Source: Streptacidiphilus carbonis | GTDB taxonomy: Bacteria > Actinomycetota > Actinomycetes > Streptomycetales > Streptomycetaceae | NCBI RefSeq assembly: GCF_000787775.1 | Contig: NZ_BBPM01000027.1 | Location: forward strand, 1 to 36,137 | Direction: 5' to 3' | Length of the DNA: 36,137 nucleotides | Shown here: positions 32,163-36,137 of the stretch, in pieces | Layout of the letters: every line of letters starts with the position of its first letter | Position numbering within the stretch: the stretch's first letter is position 1 | Notes under the pieces: model-generated | Seen by the model: the letters and a program-made list of their open reading frames with translations, nothing else | Databases searched by the model: none | Told to the model about the DNA's origin: nothing | Made by a program: the position numbers and the translations under genes

Positions 32163-33251
32163 TCAGAGCTGGGTGGCCGACAGCTTCGGCTGACCGGTCT
32201 CGGCGGCGATGGCGTTCCACAGCTTGGACGCCTTCTCCTTGGCGGTGCTGGCGGTGCCGCTCGCGGCGTCGGCGGCGTTGCGGCCGCCGGCCTTGGGCCG
32301 GTGGTCGTGGGCGCAGCTGCCCTTGGACTCGGCCGCCCAGGCGGCGTAGTGGCTGTCGGCGCTCTCCGAGGCCTTCCAGCCCTCCTGCAGCGCGGCGACC
32401 AGCGCGGCGCCGTTCTTCAGCTGGTCGGTCTGCATGCTGCCCAGCTGGCTGACCAGCTGCTCGCGCAGGCCCGCCGCGGTGGTCAGGTTCTGCTTGGCCT
32501 GATCCAGGTTCCGGCAGTTGGTGATGTCGCCCACCGCGCTGATCACCGCCGCACGGCTGTGCGAGGCCGTGGCCAGCAGATCGGACATCGCCTTGGCCTG
32601 GGTCTGCGCGGCCGAGGCGGACGTGGCGCCGCTGCTGGCGCCCGCGCTCGCGGAGACCGAGGTGGTACTGCCGACCGCGGCCGCGCCCTTGGACGAACCG
32701 CCGCCGAGCGCGGCGGCGACCGCGATGCCCAGGACCGCGCAGCCGGCCACCACGGCGATGCCGATGGCGCGGGTGCTGAAGCGGCGGGTGGCGGGGCGCT
32801 CGTCGTAGCCGCCCTGGTCGTAGCCCGGGGCCGGTGCGCCGTAGCCGCCGCCCTGGTCGTAGCCGCCCTGCTGGTAACCCTGCTGCGGGTAGCCATTGCC
32901 GTAGGTCGGCTGCTGGTGCGGCTGCTGGGGCTGCTGGGGCTGCACGCCGGGATAGCTCGGCATCGGCACGATGAACTGCGTCGAGGCCTCCTGCTCGGGT
33001 GCGGCCTGCCGGCCGTAGCCCTGTTCCCCGTAGCCCTGTTCCCCGTAGGACGGTTCGCCGTAGTACTCCGGGTTGCCGTCCGGCTGGGCCTGGGTCGGGG
33101 CGTTCCAGGGGAGTCCGTCCGGCGAGGAGCGGATGACCTCGCCCGGCATGGCCGGCCCGGGCTGCTGCCCGCCCGAGGTCCCCCCGGCCGGTTCCGGTCT
33201 GAACAGGTCCTCAGGGGTCAGCTCGTCGTTGCTGGGGCGACGGAGATTCAA
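32163..33251 (-). CDS. Gln/Tyr/Gly-rich single-pass membrane protein
   Basis: The 362-residue protein has a disordered N-terminus (about 1-155) full of Gln, Pro, Tyr and Gly, including two GEQGYGEQGYG-like repeats. One transmembrane helix follows (about 162-184, preceded by RRFSTR), then an extracytoplasmic Ala/Ser/Thr-rich linker and a helical domain (about 215-355) containing two cysteines. The topology suggests a cytoplasmic N-terminus and an outer C-terminal domain. I do not recognise a family function. The start is a TTG at 33251, since an in-frame stop lies only 9 nt upstream and GTGAGGA is well placed 7 nt before it. It is convergent with the binding-protein gene. Confidence 0.8.
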   Translation of the reverse strand: MNLRRPSNDELTPEDLFRPEPAGGTSGGQQPGPAMPGEVIRSSPDGLPWNAPTQAQPDGNPEYYGEPSYGEQGYGEQGYGRQAAPEQEASTQFIVPMPSYPGVQPQQPQQPHQQPTYGNGYPQQGYQQGGYDQGGGYGAPAPGYDQGGYDERPATRRFSTRAIGIAVVAGCAVLGIAVAAALGGGSSKGAAAVGSTTSVSASAGASSGATSASAAQTQAKAMSDLLATASHSRAAVISAVGDITNCRNLDQAKQNLTTAAGLREQLVSQLGSMQTDQLKNGAALVAALQEGWKASESADSHYAAWAAESKGSCAHDHRPKAGGRNAADAASGTASTAKEKASKLWNAIAAETGQPKLSATQL

Positions 33252-33452
33252 CGCGCATCCTCACTTCGCCCGGTGGGGCGGGCTGCTCTGCCCCCGCACC
33301 GGGGCGGGACCACTGGCCGACTCCCACGGCGCGCGGCCGAGTCCTGCCCGGCCTACCCCATGGAACGCCCACGCTACCGGTTCGCCCGGAAGAGTGGCTA
33401 TGAGCCCTGGTGTATTGACGGCACTCCGGCCCCACGGCAGTGCCGAATTCCG

Positions 33453-34832
33453 CTACGCCGCAACCTCCGCCAGCGACCTCGCCTGGAACTCCCGTACCAC
33501 GCGCTGCTCGCGGAAGGGTTCCAGTCTGCGCCGGAAGTCGTCGAGGTACTCGGCGCCGCGCGCCGAGCGCAGCCCGGAGAGCAAGTCCACGGCGCGCGCG
33601 CCGGTTTCGCACGCCTGCTCCACGTCCTTCAGCTGCAACTGGGCCGTGGCCAGCAGCACCAGGTCCACCGCGCGGCGGCGGACCCGGGTCTCCGGATGGC
33701 CGCGCAGCGCCTCCTCGGCCTGCCGGGCGGACTGCCGGGGCTGCTCCAGATCCCGGTGGCAGTGCGCGAGTTCGTCGGCCAGGTAGGCGCCGTCGAAGTG
33801 GCCGATCCAGGCCGGGTCCTCCTCCGGACGGCTGTGCTCCATCGCCTCTGTCGCACGCGCGGCCACCGCGTCGCAGGAGCGGGCGTCGCCGAGCAGCGCG
33901 TGGCCGCGGGCCTCGGCGACGTAGAACATCGCCATCGCCGTGGGCGTGGCCGCGCCGCGCGCGCCCTCCTGGGCTGCGCGGGCGAGTTGGGAGATCTCCC
34001 GGGGATTGCCCAGGGTGGCCGCCAGATGGCTCATCGAGGCCGCCAGGACGTAGCCGCCGTAGGCCCGGTCCCCCGCCGCCTGGGCCAGCCGCAGCGCCTG
34101 GATGTAGTACCGCTGGGCCAGGCCGGGTTGGCCGGTGTCGATGGCCATGTACCCTGCCAGCTCCGTGAGTCGGGCCACCGCGGCGAACAGCGCCCGTCCG
34201 GTCTCCTCCCGGTAGGAGCCGGAGAGCAGCCCGGAGACCACGCTGTTGAGGTAGTGCACCACGACCGGGCGGACGTGCCCGCTGCCGAACCGGTGGTCGA
34301 GTTCGACCAGCATCTCGGTGGTCGCCCGCACCGCCTCGACGTCCGCGAGGCCCACCCGGGGACCGCCGTTGCGGGCCACCGTCTCGTCCGGGCGGGTGAT
34401 CAGCCAGTCCCGGCTGGGCTCCACCAGGGCCGAGGAGGCGACCGAGGTGCCGATCAGGAAGTCGCGGCGGCCCACATCGCTGCGCCACAACTCGCAGACC
34501 TGTTCGACCGCTCCGGACAGGGTCGCCGAGAAGTGCAGCCCGATGCTGGAGGAGAGGTTGCGGCCGTCCGCCATGCCGATCTCCTCGACGGTGACGGACC
34601 GTCCGAGCTTGCGGCCGATGGCTTCGGCGATCACCGCCGGGGCCTGCCCGCGCGGCTGCTGGCCGCGCAGCCAGCGGGCCACCGAGGTCTTGTCGTAGCG
34701 GAGGTCGAGCGCGTGTTCGGCGCCGCAGAGGTTCACTCTCCTGGCCAGGCCGGCGTTGGAGCAGCCGGCCTCCTGGATCAGCGCCTGGAGTCGTTCGTTG
34801 GGCTGTCGTGCGACCAGTGGTCTGGCGGCCAT
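33453..34832 (-). CDS. Helix-turn-helix transcriptional regulator with TPR-like C-terminus
   Basis: This 459-residue protein belongs to a streptomycete regulator family. An N-terminal XRE-like domain (about 12-70) has LARRVNLCG and SVARWLRGQQPRG. A long helical, tetratricopeptide-like region (about 150-450) follows, with repeats such as ARLTELAGYMAIDTGQPGLAQRYYIQALRLA. Relatives of this layout (for example the Nsd-type proteins) affect development and antibiotic production, but this one is not NsdA by sequence as I recall it, so no symbol is given. The ATG at 34832 has GGGGGAGG 7 nt upstream. It is divergent from the primase/polymerase-type gene. Its upstream region contains a nested hairpin. 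Confidence 0.83.
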   Translation of the reverse strand: MAARPLVARQPNERLQALIQEAGCSNAGLARRVNLCGAEHALDLRYDKTSVARWLRGQQPRGQAPAVIAEAIGRKLGRSVTVEEIGMADGRNLSSSIGLHFSATLSGAVEQVCELWRSDVGRRDFLIGTSVASSALVEPSRDWLITRPDETVARNGGPRVGLADVEAVRATTEMLVELDHRFGSGHVRPVVVHYLNSVVSGLLSGSYREETGRALFAAVARLTELAGYMAIDTGQPGLAQRYYIQALRLAQAAGDRAYGGYVLAASMSHLAATLGNPREISQLARAAQEGARGAATPTAMAMFYVAEARGHALLGDARSCDAVAARATEAMEHSRPEEDPAWIGHFDGAYLADELAHCHRDLEQPRQSARQAEEALRGHPETRVRRRAVDLVLLATAQLQLKDVEQACETGARAVDLLSGLRSARGAEYLDDFRRRLEPFREQRVVREFQARSLAEVAA

Positions 34833-34864
34833 GGACGTGCCTCCCCCTCGAGCGTGATGGTCAC

Positions 34865-34915
34865 CCCGACAGGTCATCAGCATTCCCCGCACAGGGGCCC
34901 GCGAAGCCTGTCGGG
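34865..34915. other. Nested hairpin in the regulator's upstream region
   Basis: CCCGACAGG (34865-34873) pairs with CCTGTCGGG (34907-34915). Inside it CCCC-GCACA-GGGG forms a second stem. It begins 32 nt from the regulator start, so it may lie in the 5' leader. Confidence 0.5.
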
Positions 34916-35092
34916 TCGCACGGCATTTGAGACATTCCGTCCAGAGTATCCAGACGTCTCCCTGATGGGATACCCGCTGGCGGGCCCCGACTCCCCTGTG
35001 CGCCCCGTCCGTGCACCGACGCGCCCCCACAGGTCGGACGGCAGCGATCACTTTCGTGGCAACGCCCGTAACCCGCTCCGTCCTCGCGAGTT

Positions 35093-35866
35093 GTGCACGG
35101 CGTGGAAGACACCCTGGGAGCTACTCGGCCGACCTCCGTCCATCGGGAACGCGCGCATCGGGACACCGTGCATCAGGACACCGCGCATAGGGACACCGCG
35201 CATCGGGACGCCGCCCGCGACCCGCTGATCGAGGCCGCCGTCCGCTACGCGGAGGAACGCCATTGGGAGGTCGCCGCCGGCAGTTGGCTGATCGAGGACG
35301 ACGGGCCGCTGCGCTGCTCCTGCGGCGATCCCGACTGCCCCGCCCCCGGCGCGCACCCGACGACCCGCGACTGGGCGCGCAAGGCCAGCGCGGGCCCCGG
35401 CGTGGTACGGCGCTGGTGGACCGACAACCCGCTGGCCTCCGTGCTGCTGCCGACCGGCCGCGCCTTCGACGCCATCGACGTACCCGAGATCGCGGGCTGC
35501 CTGGCACTGGCCCGGATGGAGCGGATGGGCCTGCAGCTCGGCCCGGTGCTGGCGGTCCCCGGCGGCGGAGCCGGCACCGCGGGCCGCGGCCGCCGGCTGG
35601 TCTTCCTGGTGCTGCCCGGATCGCTGCCCAAGCTCCCGGAGCTGCTGCGCAGGCTCGGCTGGGGGCCCGGACGGCTGGACCTGATGGGCCACGGCGAGGG
35701 CGACTGGATCGTGGCCCCGCCGACCCGGGTGGGCACCTTCGGCTTCGCCCAGTGGGCCAGGGAGCCCACCACCCTGAACCGCTGGCTGCCCGAGGCCACC
35801 GAGCTGATCAACCCCATCGCCTATGCATGCGGCCGAGAGGCGCCGCTGACGTCACCGCTCTCCTGA
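35093..35866 (+). CDS. Bifunctional DNA primase/polymerase-domain protein (BifPrim/Pol type)
   Basis: The protein is 257 residues if the GTG at 35093 is used. The fold region (about 45-240) has the cysteine/histidine segment CSCGDPDCPAPGAHP typical of the prim-pol N-terminal domain and the motif LLPTGRAFDAIDVPE, where the family's acidic metal ligands are expected; only Asp-x-x-Asp is seen, not a clear DxD. The first 45 residues contain a four-fold repeat of the pentamer AHRDT and vary in quality. No good ribosome binding site is seen, and a GTG at 35168 inside the repeat is an alternative start. It is divergent from the regulator. Polymerase activity is not assured. Confidence 0.78.
   Translation: MHGVEDTLGATRPTSVHRERAHRDTVHQDTAHRDTAHRDAARDPLIEAAVRYAEERHWEVAAGSWLIEDDGPLRCSCGDPDCPAPGAHPTTRDWARKASAGPGVVRRWWTDNPLASVLLPTGRAFDAIDVPEIAGCLALARMERMGLQLGPVLAVPGGGAGTAGRGRRLVFLVLPGSLPKLPELLRRLGWGPGRLDLMGHGEGDWIVAPPTRVGTFGFAQWAREPTTLNRWLPEATELINPIAYACGREAPLTSPLS
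35153..35212. repeat. 15-bp tandem repeat encoding a pentapeptide
   Basis: Four 15-bp units (GCGCATCGGGACACC with one to two changes) run from 35153 to 35212 and encode AHRDT, VHQDT, AHRDT and AHRDA at the N-terminus of the primase/polymerase-type protein. Confidence 0.85.
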
Positions 35867-36100
35867 GCGACCGTCAGCCGCAGCCCGGCGTCCCCGGTGC
35901 CCCCGAATCCGCCCCCGGATCCGCCTCCGATCCGCAGGGCTTCGGGGGCACCGCTCTGTGTGCCGCCCGCTGCGGCTCCATGCCCCTCAAAACCCCACTT
36001 TCGAGTGACAACGCTCAAGGATTGCCGGTTGCTGCCGAGGGGAGGAATGGGGTCGTAAGGATCAACCGCCCGGAGGGAGCCGCCGCAGGAGGAACATCGA

Positions 36101-36137
36101 GTGCGGGGGCACGAGGGGGAGGCCCGGAGGGGAAGCC
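36101..36137 (+). CDS. Start of a further gene, cut by the right edge
   Basis: A GTG at 36101 has a strong AGGAGGA (36087-36093) 7 nt upstream and opens a frame (MRGHEGEARRGS) that runs off the window. It is too short to identify. The 230 bp before it should hold its promoter, but no clear pair was found. Confidence 0.55.
   Translation, partial: MRGHEGEARRGS

Noticed and set aside
32301-35228. Plus-strand open frame of 975 codons
   Set aside because: It crosses two real minus-strand genes and intergenic DNA, with shadow-type composition and no family motif.
35821-36018. Minus-strand 65-codon frame at the end of the primase/polymerase-type gene
   Set aside because: It overlaps the gene's 3' end, is Gly-rich and has no clear ribosome binding site.

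Overview
The window is high-GC actinomycete chromosome, most likely from the family Streptomycetaceae. Signs of this are GTG and TTG starts, 4-nt ATGA gene overlaps, an RsbW-like ATPase, STAS and ECF sigma factors, a mycothiol-type isomerase domain, a large helix-turn-helix regulator with a repeat-rich C-terminus, and a small primase/polymerase-type protein. The genus cannot be settled from the sequence alone. No rRNA, tRNA, CRISPR array, transposase or phage gene was seen.

Region 1 (about 0.6-23.2 kb) is a catabolic gene set built around CoA thioesters. It holds a DUF35 Zn-ribbon/OB-fold protein, an ADP-forming acyl-CoA synthetase, a crotonase, a flavin reductase, an SDR-ACAD-ALDH-ADH operon, a metal-dependent cyclase/hydrolase, an amidohydrolase-ACAD-ACAD operon, an isochorismatase-fold protein and an AMP-forming acyl-CoA ligase. 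Seven copies of one 17-bp palindrome, YCTGAC-N5-GTCAGR, sit in the promoters of exactly these transcription units. I read this as a single regulon, probably under a TetR-type repressor encoded outside the window, for oxidation of an unidentified alcohol or carboxylic-acid substrate. Thiolase or Ltp, the monooxygenase partner of the flavin reductase, and the regulator itself are missing here. Genes lying between the regulon units without an operator are a membrane protein, an MFS/GlxA divergent pair, an SGNH hydrolase and an RsbW-like ATPase.

Region 2 (about 23.4-27.3 kb) has a membrane-anchored esterase, a bifunctional GT2/CDP-glycerol glycerophosphotransferase for wall polymers, and a STAS anti-sigma antagonist.

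Region 3 (about 27.4-36.1 kb) looks like ordinary chromosome. It carries an ECF sigma factor with a ZAS-type anti-sigma fused to a mycothiol-dependent isomerase domain, purU, an SCO4402-like protein, an orphan amino-acid-type binding lipoprotein, a Gln/Tyr-rich single-pass membrane protein, a pleiotropic-type regulator, a primase/polymerase-type protein, and the start of one more gene at the right edge.

Structural oddities include three genes whose stop-codon segment is tandemly repeated just downstream, a perfect 15-bp tandem repeat in the sigma-factor promoter, a 4.6-copy octamer repeat, and a 52-nt hairpin in a gene-free stretch.
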